In this document: positions 26,023 through 35,394 of the stretch, piece after piece | Position numbering within the stretch: position 1 is the first letter of the stretch | How the letters are laid out: every line of letters begins with the position of its first letter | Position numbers and translations under genes: made by a program | From: Verrucomicrobiaceae bacterium | GTDB lineage: Bacteria > Verrucomicrobiota > Verrucomicrobiia > Verrucomicrobiales > Verrucomicrobiaceae | DNA: 40,146 nucleotides | NCBI GenBank assembly: GCA_027489965.1 | Contig: JAIXZA010000056.1 | Span: 1-40,146 of the forward strand | Direction of reading: 5' to 3' | The notes under the pieces: model-generated | What the model saw: the letters and a program-made list of their open reading frames with translations, nothing else | Databases searched by the model: none | What the model was told of the DNA's origin: nothing

Positions 26023-28101
26023 CTATTTGATCGTCAATTGTCTGATCTCTTCATCACTTAAGGCACGATTAAAGAGAGCAATCTCGTCAAGGCGTCCCTC
26101 CCAGCTGGAATCATAATCACTGCGTGCTCCAAAGAAACAGGCTGCGATCTTCGAGTCAGGTGCGGCCCCCTCGATCTCTAGATTGCCATTCAGATAAACA
26201 TGAACCCTACCCGCCTCACGAACGAGCACGACATGTTGCCAGGTCCAGCGCGGGATGTCTGATTTGCCAACGAGTGACTTGTCGGCCTGAAAGATAAGCC
26301 TGCCTGAGTGAGCACCTATGCCTCCGATGCCCAAATGCTCACCATATGCACTGAGGCCATGATTGTGATCCCTAGAATACAGCCAACCTGTAATCTCACG
26401 GGCGTCATTGGGCATCCCATTCCAGAACCAGAAAGAGGCCGACCATGACTCACCCATGGCTGATAAATCGGTGCACAAACGACCACTGACAAAATGAGGC
26501 GCGCGGTTCTTTTCGCCAGCACAAAACTGAGAAGAATGAGGCCCCTCAAGATAATAGGCCACGCCGCCTTCATAAGTAGCTGATTGGTGATTACCACTTT
26601 CATCCGCAGCCAGAGGCCCTGTGAATTCATTCAACCGCCACCAGGCGGACGGCTTCAAACCAGCGATGGCTTTTGTGGCCGGACCTGCCGTAAGTGCCGG
26701 TGTCTTCCGTTGTGCACCACTGACTTTTTCTAGTAATGAAATGGCCGCCTGAGTGATCTTTGGCTCCGCCATAACCTCCAGTCCAGCCGAGCGCGCCGCC
26801 CATGTGTTGTAGCCACCCCAGGCATGCATTTCCGGCGGCGGGATGTAGCCATCGCCGCCGTTGGCCAGCTCGATGACCATGTTCTTTGGTAGTGGGCTGG
26901 CGGCTTTAATCTTCAGCCCGGTGATCGCATAAGTCTCATTTGGTGTGGTTGCGATGCCGATGTCTCCAATGCGCAACCCCTGAACCACGATCTCCGTTTT
27001 CTGCCGTTCATGCAGCAGAATCTGCTCGCGCGCATAGACTTCTGTCGGCGTCTTGGCCAAACGGTCGCCCATCTCGGTGACGATGCGCTGCGCCCACTCC
27101 AGCCGCTGTTTGTCAGGAACTCGATAGTTTAATACCATGCGCTGCTCTGCCATGGCGATGTCTGCATTAGCTCGATATTCAATGCTCCCATATGCCTTCA
27201 TGGCGATCTCCAGCAAACCGTCGGTGTACTCTTCGATGGTCGGCTTTGGTCGATCTTTTTCAGGAACCGTGTAATCCACACGGTAAATATCTCCACTGCA
27301 CCCATGGGACATCATGCCGACCATCTTTCCGTTTGGATCGATCCGCTGCTTCAGTCCATCTGAGAAGAGGCCAAAGTAGTCGGAGCTAATGTCCTTATCC
27401 CCAAAGTAGTGCATGGAAAAATTGGCCAAAACAGCCAGAGGCTCCCCTGCCCGAGTCTGAATTGAAATCAGCGAAAGATCAGGATCTTCCGGCCCTGATT
27501 CCCCCACGGCCTCATCCCAGTTTTTCCCAGCGTGCATATTGGCTCTCACTGTCAGGTTTCCAAAAGGATCTTCGGCTAGACGATCAGGCCGACGAATCCA
27601 TTGCCGCAGGGCCGTGAATTCAGCCGCATCCGCCTTCCCAAAACCTATGCGAGCTGGTTCTAACGCTGACTGCGCCGCCAGGATCACCTCCACCAACTTG
27701 TCCTTCAAATAAGGTATGTAACTCGGATCTGCATCTGTGCCCAAACACCCCATGGAAGCCGGAGCTGTGTGCGTATGCGTGGCTGAAATCAGCAACCGAT
27801 TCGTGGGTATGCCAGACTTTGCTGCTGCCATGGTTTTGGCCGCATCCAGAACCTCTCGGCTCATCATGCAACTATCCGCTACCACAATGGCGACCTGGGT
27901 TTGACCATCGCTTAGCACGACCGCCCTAGCATTCACCCGCGTTCGGATTTTGTCGAGATAGCGGCTTGTCATCCCCCCATTCACGAAGACCGGTAGCTTC
28001 ACCGGCGTGATATCTATAACCGCCGCCCCCGCCTCAAAATCAGCGCGGACGGAAGGCAGAGACAAAACGATGGCCAAAAAGATAAGCGTGGATCGAATCA
28101 T
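26023..28101 (-). CDS. Secreted neutral-ceramidase-like protein fused to a LamG domain
   Basis: The product has 692 residues from the ATG at 28101, with a signal peptide (IRSTLIFLAIVLSLPSVRA); a TTG at 28113 would add four residues. Residues about 20-440 match the neutral/alkaline non-lysosomal ceramidase superfamily: FEAGAAVIDITPVKLPVFVNG, the zinc-binding-type SATHTHTAP (about 103-111), and SMHYFGDKDISSDYFG. Residues about 480-690 form a LamG/concanavalin-like domain (AWWRLNEFTGPLAADESGNH; LDEIALFNRALSDEEIRQL). It is an exported hydrolase-like protein, and ceramide cleavage is only one possible activity, since many bacterial homologues are uncharacterised. The LamG domain may bind a glycan. 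The gene stands alone and is convergent with mglA. Confidence 0.85.
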   Translation of the reverse strand: MIRSTLIFLAIVLSLPSVRADFEAGAAVIDITPVKLPVFVNGGMTSRYLDKIRTRVNARAVVLSDGQTQVAIVVADSCMMSREVLDAAKTMAAAKSGIPTNRLLISATHTHTAPASMGCLGTDADPSYIPYLKDKLVEVILAAQSALEPARIGFGKADAAEFTALRQWIRRPDRLAEDPFGNLTVRANMHAGKNWDEAVGESGPEDPDLSLISIQTRAGEPLAVLANFSMHYFGDKDISSDYFGLFSDGLKQRIDPNGKMVGMMSHGCSGDIYRVDYTVPEKDRPKPTIEEYTDGLLEIAMKAYGSIEYRANADIAMAEQRMVLNYRVPDKQRLEWAQRIVTEMGDRLAKTPTEVYAREQILLHERQKTEIVVQGLRIGDIGIATTPNETYAITGLKIKAASPLPKNMVIELANGGDGYIPPPEMHAWGGYNTWAARSAGLEVMAEPKITQAAISLLEKVSGAQRKTPALTAGPATKAIAGLKPSAWWRLNEFTGPLAADESGNHQSATYEGGVAYYLEGPHSSQFCAGEKNRAPHFVSGRLCTDLSAMGESWSASFWFWNGMPNDAREITGWLYSRDHNHGLSAYGEHLGIGGIGAHSGRLIFQADKSLVGKSDIPRWTWQHVVLVREAGRVHVYLNGNLEIEGAAPDSKIAACFFGARSDYDSSWEGRLDEIALFNRALSDEEIRQLTIK

Positions 28102-28448
28102 AAGATGAACCAAACGCAGCTAAGCCCAGCACTCTTCCCTAATAGCATTTAGGCAACCACTTTTCAGTGTCTGCAAGGGATCATCATTTAGCGACTCCAG
28201 ACTAGACCGCATTGCCATTTGAAGCGCCTCATTGATCAGCACCGTCAACCTCCACAGCAGGCAGCGCATCCAGAGTTCCACCTGATCACATTCGACAGTC
28301 CAGCATTCGACCCGTGCGCGACTCTCGGAGAGAAAGGCTGGTATTGATCCGCCCTGAATTATGACTGAGCCGATTTACATTGTCGGTTGTGTCTGGACTG
28401 AATCCTGCTATTTCAGCCCCGCATTTGTGACTTCCTTCGGATGAACAC
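28102..28448 (+). other. Intergenic region between the divergent ceramidase-like and enolase genes
   Basis: About 347 bp without a convincing gene. On the minus strand a frame ending at 28120 is open for roughly 85 codons but has an ATG only at 28269, giving a 49-residue peptide with no recognisable family. The right end carries the eno promoter. I see no riboswitch or repeat. Confidence 0.45.
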
Positions 28449-28477
28449 TTGCCAAACCCCCATTACTTAAGTAAAAT
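28449..28477 (+). promoter_or_regulatory. Strong sigma70-type promoter of eno with a very short leader
   Basis: TTGCCA (28449-28454) and TAAAAT (28472-28477) are exactly 17 bases apart. Transcription would start near 28484, only about nine bases before the eno ATG at 28493, leaving no room for a Shine-Dalgarno. Confidence 0.7.
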
Positions 28478-28480
28478 TAA

Positions 28481-29779
<1,299 letters not shown>

Positions 29780-29808
29780 TTCAACTAGCCGCCCGACGCG
29801 GTATCACC

Positions 29809-30144
29809 ATGAAATACGAAGAATTTCACATCGAACCTCCTCAGCCAGCCAAGCATGTCGATCGCGCTTTGCGCGGCTTGGTTCGACTCGGTAAATTCTG
29901 CCTACTTCTCCTGGTGGTGCCCGTCGTGGTAGCCGTTTACAAGCAACCTCTTGGCGAGCAAAAAGCTCAACGCGCCAAACTGGAAGCCATGCAATCCCAG
30001 CGAGATTCGCTGAGAACGAAGCGTGATCAACTGCTTCGTGAAGTGGATTGGATCAAGACTGACACCAGCTATCTCGAAACACGCGCCCGCGATCATGTAC
30101 ACATGCACAAAAAGGGCGAATACGTGATCCGATTTGAACAATAG
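29809..30144 (+). CDS. ftsB: Septum formation initiator, FtsB/DivIC family
   Basis: The product has 111 residues. A short cytoplasmic N-terminus precedes one transmembrane helix (about 31-46, KFCLLLLVVPVVVAVY). A coiled coil (about 50-85, QKAQRAKLEAMQSQRDSLRT) follows, then a C-terminal YLETRARDHVHMHKKGEYVIRF that matches the FtsB/DivIC end (ARe-l-m--pgE). It should bridge FtsQ and FtsL in the divisome. Its place directly after eno is the conserved eno-ftsB arrangement. Confidence 0.88.
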   Translation: MKYEEFHIEPPQPAKHVDRALRGLVRLGKFCLLLLVVPVVVAVYKQPLGEQKAQRAKLEAMQSQRDSLRTKRDQLLREVDWIKTDTSYLETRARDHVHMHKKGEYVIRFEQ

Positions 30145-30234
30145 CTCGAAGAGCCGTTCAAAACCCCTGAGAAATCAAATCCTCTTGGGCTTTCTATTCA
30201 ATTTATAGCCGTTACCGTCGATCAGCTTTATTTT

Positions 30235-30798
30235 ATGCGTGCCTACATTCTATTGCTTCCTCTGCTCCTCACCCAATGTGTCGATCAATACGGAAACCCC
30301 ATGAGCCCTTTTGGCCCACAAGTTCCGCCGCCATACTCAGAACAGCGTGAGCAGTATCGCCAACAAACACAGGATTACTCCCAGCAACAAAATCAAGCGG
30401 CCTATGAGCGAGGCATTTCAGATGCGCGATCCGACAGCTCTAATGGCCTGAGCAAGAGCTACACGCGGCACTTTCAGAGTTACAGCCCCGGCACACAGAC
30501 CGCTTACCGTGCTGGTTATGATCAGGGCTACATGCCGCCACTGGCCCCATATCCAGGAACCCAACCTCCATCCTGGCAAACTCAGCCCAATGCGCAACCG
30601 CCCAGCTACCAGGGAGGAAACAGTTATACACCTCCGCCAGCCAGTGATCCGGCCTACAATCAGGGCTACGACATAGGCCTCAGGGACCGTGTTGCCGGAC
30701 GCCAAAACGATCCCGGCGCCCACACTGGCGTGTATGATCCACGTTTCAGACGCAGCTTCGAGCGCGGGTATAGCGACGCATATAATTCACGCCGCTAG
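30235..30798 (+). CDS. Small Gln/Pro/Tyr-rich lipoprotein, unknown function
   Basis: The product has 187 residues. The N-terminus (MRAYILLLPLLLTQC) is a lipoprotein signal with a lipobox-like LLTQC, so Cys15 would be lipidated. The mature part is rich in Gln, Tyr, Pro and Ser. It contains three related segments of the form AYERGISDARSD, AYRAGYDQGY and AYNQGYDIGLRDRVAG, plus FERGYSDAYNSRR at the end. This repeated 'Y--GY--G--D' pattern resembles other short envelope proteins, but I do not recognise a named family. It lies 90 bp after ftsB and could be co-transcribed or separate. Confidence 0.7.
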   Translation: MRAYILLLPLLLTQCVDQYGNPMSPFGPQVPPPYSEQREQYRQQTQDYSQQQNQAAYERGISDARSDSSNGLSKSYTRHFQSYSPGTQTAYRAGYDQGYMPPLAPYPGTQPPSWQTQPNAQPPSYQGGNSYTPPPASDPAYNQGYDIGLRDRVAGRQNDPGAHTGVYDPRFRRSFERGYSDAYNSRR

Positions 30799-31073
30799 CC
30801 GTTAGACCAAAGATAAGAATTGGCTGCGCAATGGTCGTGGATTGGGAATAGTTGGCGAACAAGAATTGTAACCATGCAGGGCCCAATCACCAAAACTTCA
30901 CGATTTTTTAACGGTACCGACCGAGCATGGGCTCCGACACGCCCAATCCAATCGCGAAGATCGGCAGCAGTAGCATGGGTGTTAACGACGGGTTTTTCCG
31001 ACAAGCATTCCCAACACTTGCCAGAGCCACTCTCTCGACGATGTACTGACAAGACGACTTAACGGCGTTGCGA
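30799..31073 (+). other. Intergenic region between the lipoprotein gene and glgC
   Basis: The two flanking genes converge here. Open frames of 80-85 codons occur on both strands (30820-31062 plus, 30795-31052 minus) but neither shows a recognisable family, and they overlap each other. No clear terminator stem with a T-run was found for either gene. Confidence 0.4.
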
Positions 31074-32372
31074 CTAAATCCAAGTTCCCGAAGGAATGGC
31101 GGTATCCTTTGGAATCACAACGATACCGTCGCGGATGTAGAATAGCTCGCTGTCCATGTTATCGGGCTTCCCGTCTGGAGTAATCACCACGTTGTCTCCA
31201 ATGTGTACATTTTTATCAATGATAGTGCGCTCGATCCGGCAATTACGGCCAATACCCGGAGGAGCTTTGTTCGGATCCGTGCCAGCAGCACCCGCATAAT
31301 AATCTGCCCCCATAATGACGACCTCACGCAAGGTGGTGCCGGTTTCAATGATAGATCTCACGCCGATAACAGCCGTTTCGACATGAGCATCTGTGATGAT
31401 ACAACCGTCTGAAATAAGCGCCTCTTTGATGTCGGCCCCATTAATCTTGGTCGCAGGCAGAATGCGTGCATGAGTGAAGATCGGTGCGACTGAATCAAAG
31501 AAGTCATACTGAGGCACCAGCTTACAGAGATCCAAGTTTGCATGGAAGAAGGAACGAATGGTGCCGATGTCTTCCCAGTAACCTTGGAAGTTAAACGCAT
31601 GAACATTGTATTTCTTTAGGGCTGAAGGAATGATGTGCTTGCCAAAGTCCATGCAGTCATTGTCCAGACTGTCGATGAGCGCTTGGCGATTAAAAATATA
31701 GATACCCATGCTGGCCTGATAACGGGGCTCATCAGGTGAAAGCCCCAGTTCGGCAAGTGTCTCTGCCGGCATCTGCAGGCCTTTCAAGACTTCTGGATCC
31801 TTCGGTTTTTCCACAAACTCATGGATCCGACCTGTGGCATCGGTTTTCATGATGCCAAAGCTCGTCGCATCCTTTGCATTAACCGGAAGGGTCGCGATGG
31901 TTAGCTCGGCCTTCGTCCTGATGTGTTGCGCCATCACTTCACGAAAGTCCATACGGTAGAGCTGATCACCACTCAGGATCATGTAATAGTCATAATTATT
32001 TTCTGTGAAATAGCGGAGATTCTGCCGCACAGCATCCGCTGTTCCCTGATACCAGCGCTCACCTTCCTGCGTTTGCTGGGCGGCTAAGACCTCCACAAAA
32101 CCACGAGTAAATTGATCAAACTTATATGTCCTAGCAATGTGACGATTCAGCGACGCACTATTGTATTGGGTGAGCACATAGACCTGGCGTACCCCTGAAT
32201 TGATGCAGTTACTAATCGGGATATCGACGATGCGATACTTCCCAGCCAGTGGCACGGCTGGTTTGGCACGATCTTTAGTTAGCGGGAAAAGTCGAGTTCC
32301 AGCACCACCACCCATAACGATGGCCAAGGTGGAACGACGGAGAATGGCATCAGTGGCGAGGTTGTTTGGCAT
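31074..32372 (-). CDS. glgC: Glucose-1-phosphate adenylyltransferase (ADP-glucose pyrophosphorylase)
   Basis: The product has 432 residues. The nucleotidyltransferase domain (about 15-290) opens AIVMGGGAGTRLFPLTKDRAKPAVPLAG. It contains YQGTADAVRQNL, YMILSGDQLYRMDF and the glucose-1-phosphate-binding segment EFVEKPKDPE. A left-handed beta-helix (about 300-430) carries the LISDGCIITDAHVETAVIG repeats. The size and SIGIYIFNR-like pattern (ASMGIYIFNRQAL) resemble the plant/cyanobacterial-type enzyme. It makes ADP-glucose for glycogen. No other glycogen gene is in the window. It diverges from the cytochrome gene at 32496. Confidence 0.96.
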   Translation of the reverse strand: MPNNLATDAILRRSTLAIVMGGGAGTRLFPLTKDRAKPAVPLAGKYRIVDIPISNCINSGVRQVYVLTQYNSASLNRHIARTYKFDQFTRGFVEVLAAQQTQEGERWYQGTADAVRQNLRYFTENNYDYYMILSGDQLYRMDFREVMAQHIRTKAELTIATLPVNAKDATSFGIMKTDATGRIHEFVEKPKDPEVLKGLQMPAETLAELGLSPDEPRYQASMGIYIFNRQALIDSLDNDCMDFGKHIIPSALKKYNVHAFNFQGYWEDIGTIRSFFHANLDLCKLVPQYDFFDSVAPIFTHARILPATKINGADIKEALISDGCIITDAHVETAVIGVRSIIETGTTLREVVIMGADYYAGAAGTDPNKAPPGIGRNCRIERTIIDKNVHIGDNVVITPDGKPDNMDSELFYIRDGIVVIPKDTAIPSGTWI

Positions 32373-32495
32373 GGGTTAAGGTGGTAATATTGTTTTGCTA
32401 GATAAATCACGCTAAGGCAAGCGTTTCCATCACCACATAGGTGAAAGAACTCTTTTTTGAGCCCCTTTGACCTTAGCCAAAACTCTCTCTTCCAC

Positions 32496-33479
32496 ATGTT
32501 CACCTTTGTCAAAAACTGCCTTCCCATTGTCATTAGCTCGCTAGCTCTATTTTCTTTCAGCAGCCAGGCCGCCGTGAACTTCGAAAGACAGATCCTACCG
32601 GTTCTCCAAAAAAAATGTCTCGACTGCCACAGCGCCACCAAGGTCGTGGACGGCAAGCCGAAAAAACCGAAGGGCGACCTACGTCTAGATGCCGCTTGGG
32701 CTATGCTTAAAGGGGCTGAAAATGGACCATCCATTGTTCCTGGCAATCTCGCTAAAAGTTACATGCATGAAGTGGTCAATCTCCCCAAGGATGATGACAT
32801 GTTCATGCCGCCGAAAGGTGATCCAATGACAGCTGAGGAAATCAAGCTCCTCAAGGAATGGATCGAATCAGGTGCAGACTTCGGTGGATGGACAGGCAAC
32901 ATGGAAGGTGCCCCTGCTGATGCTGTTGCTGCAGCTACAGCATCCGCCCCAAAGCCCGTCAAACCTCGTGACCATGATCTTTTTTATGTGGAGCTTTCAA
33001 AAGATCTAAAACCTGCCGCGGATGCCGATATCGCCAAAGCTAAAGCAGGTGGAGCCCAAATCTCACTCCTCAAAGCAGACAGCCCTCTTCTGCGTGCCGA
33101 CTTCCTCACAGGCGTCTCCAAATGTGATGATTCAAAAATCGCTCTACTGCTGCCATTAAAGGATCAGATCGCCCAATTGGATCTAGGGCGCACCGTCATT
33201 ACGGATGCAGCTTTAAAAACTCTATCCGAGGTTTCTCACTTGGCCGTTTTAGATCTGCGACAGACTAAAATAACGGATGCAGGTTTAACGGCACTTGCCA
33301 GCCTTAAAAAACTTCAAACTCTCAACCTTTTTGGCACAGAAATCACGGACGCAGGGCTTAAAAGCCTCACATCCCTCAAAAGTCTAAAACAAGTCACTGT
33401 TTTTCAAACCAAAGTCACTCCTGCTGGAGTCAAACAACTGACCGATGCCATCCCTGGCATCCAGGTCACTCTCAAGTGA
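32496..33479 (+). CDS. Planctomycete-type cytochrome c fused to leucine-rich repeats
   Basis: The product has 327 residues from the ATG at 32496 (MFTFVKNCLPIVISSLALFS signal peptide); an in-frame TTG at 32457 would spoil the signal. The heme motif CLDCH (41-45) sits in a PSCyt1-type domain, which continues with GDLRLDAAWAMLKG, MFMPPKGDPMTAEEI and LLKEWIESGADFGGW (to about 145). After an Ala-rich linker, the C-terminal 110 residues hold about four 24-residue leucine-rich repeats of the type L-LRQTKITDAGLTALASLK. It is an exported c-type heme protein with a protein-binding tail. Planctomycete-type cytochromes often accompany sulfatases or PSD1 proteins, but none is nearby, so its partner is unknown. 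Confidence 0.88.
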   Translation: MFTFVKNCLPIVISSLALFSFSSQAAVNFERQILPVLQKKCLDCHSATKVVDGKPKKPKGDLRLDAAWAMLKGAENGPSIVPGNLAKSYMHEVVNLPKDDDMFMPPKGDPMTAEEIKLLKEWIESGADFGGWTGNMEGAPADAVAAATASAPKPVKPRDHDLFYVELSKDLKPAADADIAKAKAGGAQISLLKADSPLLRADFLTGVSKCDDSKIALLLPLKDQIAQLDLGRTVITDAALKTLSEVSHLAVLDLRQTKITDAGLTALASLKKLQTLNLFGTEITDAGLKSLTSLKSLKQVTVFQTKVTPAGVKQLTDAIPGIQVTLK

Positions 33480-33527
33480 TTACTGCGCCATTGGATGGAC
33501 CTCTAATCTGATTTAGAATCAAACTTG

Positions 33528-33553
33528 AGTGAACCTCGCTGAAAAAGTTCACT
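33528..33553 (+). terminator. Hairpin after the cytochrome gene, possible terminator
   Basis: AGTGAAC (33528-33534) pairs with GTTCACT (33547-33553) around a 12-base loop, 48 bases after the stop codon. No T-run follows, so termination is uncertain. An overlapping longer imperfect palindrome links CAAACTTGAGTG with CATTCAAGCTTG. Confidence 0.35.
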
Positions 33554-33570
33554 TTCGATCACATTCAAGC

Positions 33571-33597
33571 TTGCTTGTCGCTCAGGATTGATTATCT
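33571..33597 (+). promoter_or_regulatory. Weak candidate promoter for the tRNA-Lys pair
   Basis: TTGCTT (33571-33576) and TTATCT (33592-33597) lie 15 bases apart, shorter than the ideal 17, and would start transcription a few bases before the first tRNA. Confidence 0.25.
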
Positions 33598-33613
33598 CAT
33601 TGGCCCCCCTTTC

Positions 33614-33685
33614 GCGCGGGTAGCTCAGCGGTAGAGCAGTTGGCTTTTAACTAATTGGTCGAGGGTTCGAATCCCTCCCCGCGCA
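33614..33685 (+). tRNA. tRNA-Lys (anticodon UUU)
   Basis: A 72-nt cloverleaf: acceptor GCGCGGG/CCCGCGC, D-arm GCTC/GAGC, anticodon loop CTTTTAA with TTT in the anticodon position, T-arm GAGGG/CCCTC around TTCGAAT, discriminator A. CCA is not encoded. It reads AAA/AAG and is an expected substrate of MnmE. Confidence 0.96.
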
Positions 33686-33717
33686 CTTGGTGGTTCTATA
33701 GTTTGTTTGTTAGCTTT

Positions 33718-33789
33718 GCCCAGGTAGCTCAGTGGTAGAGCAGTTGGCTCTTAACCAATTGGTCGTGGGTTCGAATCCCCCCCTGGGCA
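33718..33789 (+). tRNA. tRNA-Lys (anticodon CUU)
   Basis: A 72-nt cloverleaf: acceptor GCCCAGG/CCTGGGC, D-arm GCTC/GAGC, anticodon stem GTTGG/CCAAT with loop CTCTTAA and CTT in the anticodon position, discriminator A. The T-stem GTGGG/CCCCC has one mismatch (U50 against C64); an A at position 64 would restore the pair. CCA is not encoded. It starts 32 bases after the UUU tRNA and is otherwise very similar, pointing to an old duplication. Confidence 0.94.
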
Positions 33790-33853
33790 CTTTCTCCGAC
33801 AGACGGAAAAGGTGCCATTTTTCAAAGCAGCAAGTGTTCGTGGTCTGACTGAA

Positions 33854-34252
33854 TCAGTCATCCTTGACCCGACTGCGGTTCTTTTTCACTTCACCGCGAT
33901 TTTTCTTTTCCTTCAAAATGCGCTGCTGTAGCCCACGAGGCCGCGGACGATTCTGACGACGAACTTTTTCTCGCTCATTTTGCGCCGCCAATTTAGCTTC
34001 ATTCAAGATCGACTCGATCCTGTCACAAAGCTCAACTCGGGCCCAGTAGCGATTCATCACCTGGGAACGCTCACGCTGACAGCGGATCTCGACTCCGCTG
34101 GGAACGTGACGAAGCATGACAGTAGAGGAAGTCTTATTGACCTTCTGCCCACCCGCGCCGCTGCCACGAACGAACTGCTCCTCCAAGTCCTCCAAACGCA
34201 GGCGCAGCTTCTTCATGCGCTTGGAGAGTCCTTCATCATCGGGCAGTGGCAT
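33854..34252 (-). CDS. Release-factor-like GGQ protein (RF-1 domain, ArfB/MTRFR type)
   Basis: The product has 132 residues. Only the catalytic RF-1 domain is present: FVRGSGAGGQKVNKTSS with GGQ at 34-36, then VMLRHVPSGVEIRCQRERSQ. A highly basic tail follows (KVRRQNRPRPRGLQQRILKEKKNR). There are no codon-recognition domains, so it should act in rescue of stalled ribosomes, hydrolysing peptidyl-tRNA without reading a stop codon; the tail would enter the mRNA channel. The family layout is closest to ArfB and C12orf65/MTRFR. It lies 43 bp downstream of the ArsR-methyltransferase gene on the same strand. Confidence 0.87.
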   Translation of the reverse strand: MPLPDDEGLSKRMKKLRLRLEDLEEQFVRGSGAGGQKVNKTSSTVMLRHVPSGVEIRCQRERSQVMNRYWARVELCDRIESILNEAKLAAQNEREKVRRQNRPRPRGLQQRILKEKKNRGEVKKNRSRVKDD

Positions 34253-34295
34253 ATAGAAAGTCTATTAAAGAGGAACAACCTAAACCACAAACTCA

Positions 34296-35261
34296 TCAGG
34301 ATAGACGCTCAGCCATGGCCAGCACTGTCTGGAAATGTGGGCTTTGCGATTCACGATGAACGATATTCGTCTCAATGTTTGAAAAACCAGCCTGTTCAAG
34401 CATCTCATGAAGTTCGCTTTCCGAAAAACCCAACCAAACGTCGGCATAAAGCTCACGCGCCTTCTCAAACTGGTGCTTCATTAGATCCAGAATGGCAATC
34501 CGCCCACCAGGCTTGAGTAATGCAAAAGCAGCCTTCAGCGCCTGCGCAGGCCGTTGCGCGTGATGAAGCGCCTGACTGAGAAAGACAAGATCCATGGTTC
34601 CTGGATCAATCGGCGGACTTTCGAGATCTCCGAGCCTGTATTCCAGATTGGTGAAGCCATGCTTCAAGGCCAATTCAGAACCGTAAGAAACCATTTTCTC
34701 ACTACTATCGACCGCAATCACACGCTTGGCTGTTTGCGCCAGAAGCTGGGAAAGCGTGCCCTCACCTGCCCCGAGATCTGCAATCATCAGTGGCGGCATT
34801 AGTTTCAAAACGGTCTCGCCGAGTCCTTTCCAGGAGCGGCCAGGAATGTAGTGCCGACCAAATTTGCCTGCAAGTGCATCAAAGTAAGCCTGCGCCGTCC
34901 TCTCTCGCTTCTGAAGCACCACCTTAAGAGCCGTTGCATCTTTTCTCACCTCACGCATTTCATTACCAGCAGCTTCCAAAAGAGCAAAAAAATGATGCCT
35001 TGAATCAGCCTCCTGCTTGCTGGGTTCTTCAAGTCGATAAAGGCGATTCTTTCCACTGCGCCGATCATTGACCAAACCTGCCGCTTTGAGCTTACTAAGC
35101 TGTGCTGAGATATTCGACTGGGGCAGTGAAAGCACTTCCTGAAGCTCAGCCACACTCAACTCTTCCTGCTGAAGCAAGAGCAAGAGCCGGACCCGTGTCG
35201 GGTCTGCGATCAGACTGAGAGATTTAAGAAGTGAACCCAAAGTAGGCCTTAATCTAACCAT
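34296..35261 (-). CDS. ArsR-type regulator fused to a SAM-dependent methyltransferase
   Basis: The product has 321 residues from the ATG at 35261; a GTG at 35294 would add 11. Residues about 10-80 form an ArsR winged helix-turn-helix (LSLIADPTRVRLLLLLQQEE, LSLPQSNISAQLSKLKAAGLV). From about 150 a class I methyltransferase follows: motif I in ADLGAGEGTLSQLL, then VIAVDSSEKMV, LSQALHHAQRPAQAL and LLKPGGRIAILDL. No metal-binding cysteine cluster is evident in the HTH. The same fusion is known in many bacteria, often near methionine-cycle genes, which are not present here. It could sense SAM or SAH, but that is an inference. Confidence 0.88.
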   Translation of the reverse strand: MVRLRPTLGSLLKSLSLIADPTRVRLLLLLQQEELSVAELQEVLSLPQSNISAQLSKLKAAGLVNDRRSGKNRLYRLEEPSKQEADSRHHFFALLEAAGNEMREVRKDATALKVVLQKRERTAQAYFDALAGKFGRHYIPGRSWKGLGETVLKLMPPLMIADLGAGEGTLSQLLAQTAKRVIAVDSSEKMVSYGSELALKHGFTNLEYRLGDLESPPIDPGTMDLVFLSQALHHAQRPAQALKAAFALLKPGGRIAILDLMKHQFEKARELYADVWLGFSESELHEMLEQAGFSNIETNIVHRESQSPHFQTVLAMAERLS

Positions 35262-35394
35262 GCATTTTATTTCTTCAATGCCGAAGATACTCACGAATGG
35301 ACGTTACAATCCTGAGCTGATTTTTGATTCAACACTTCACCGCAACCACACCTCTAAAGTTGACCGTAAACTTATAACACTATTCTAACCTACT

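Noticed and set aside
28120..28269. 49-codon minus-strand open frame before the ceramidase-like gene
   Set aside because: No recognisable family and no ribosome-binding signal; the frame is open further upstream but without a start codon.
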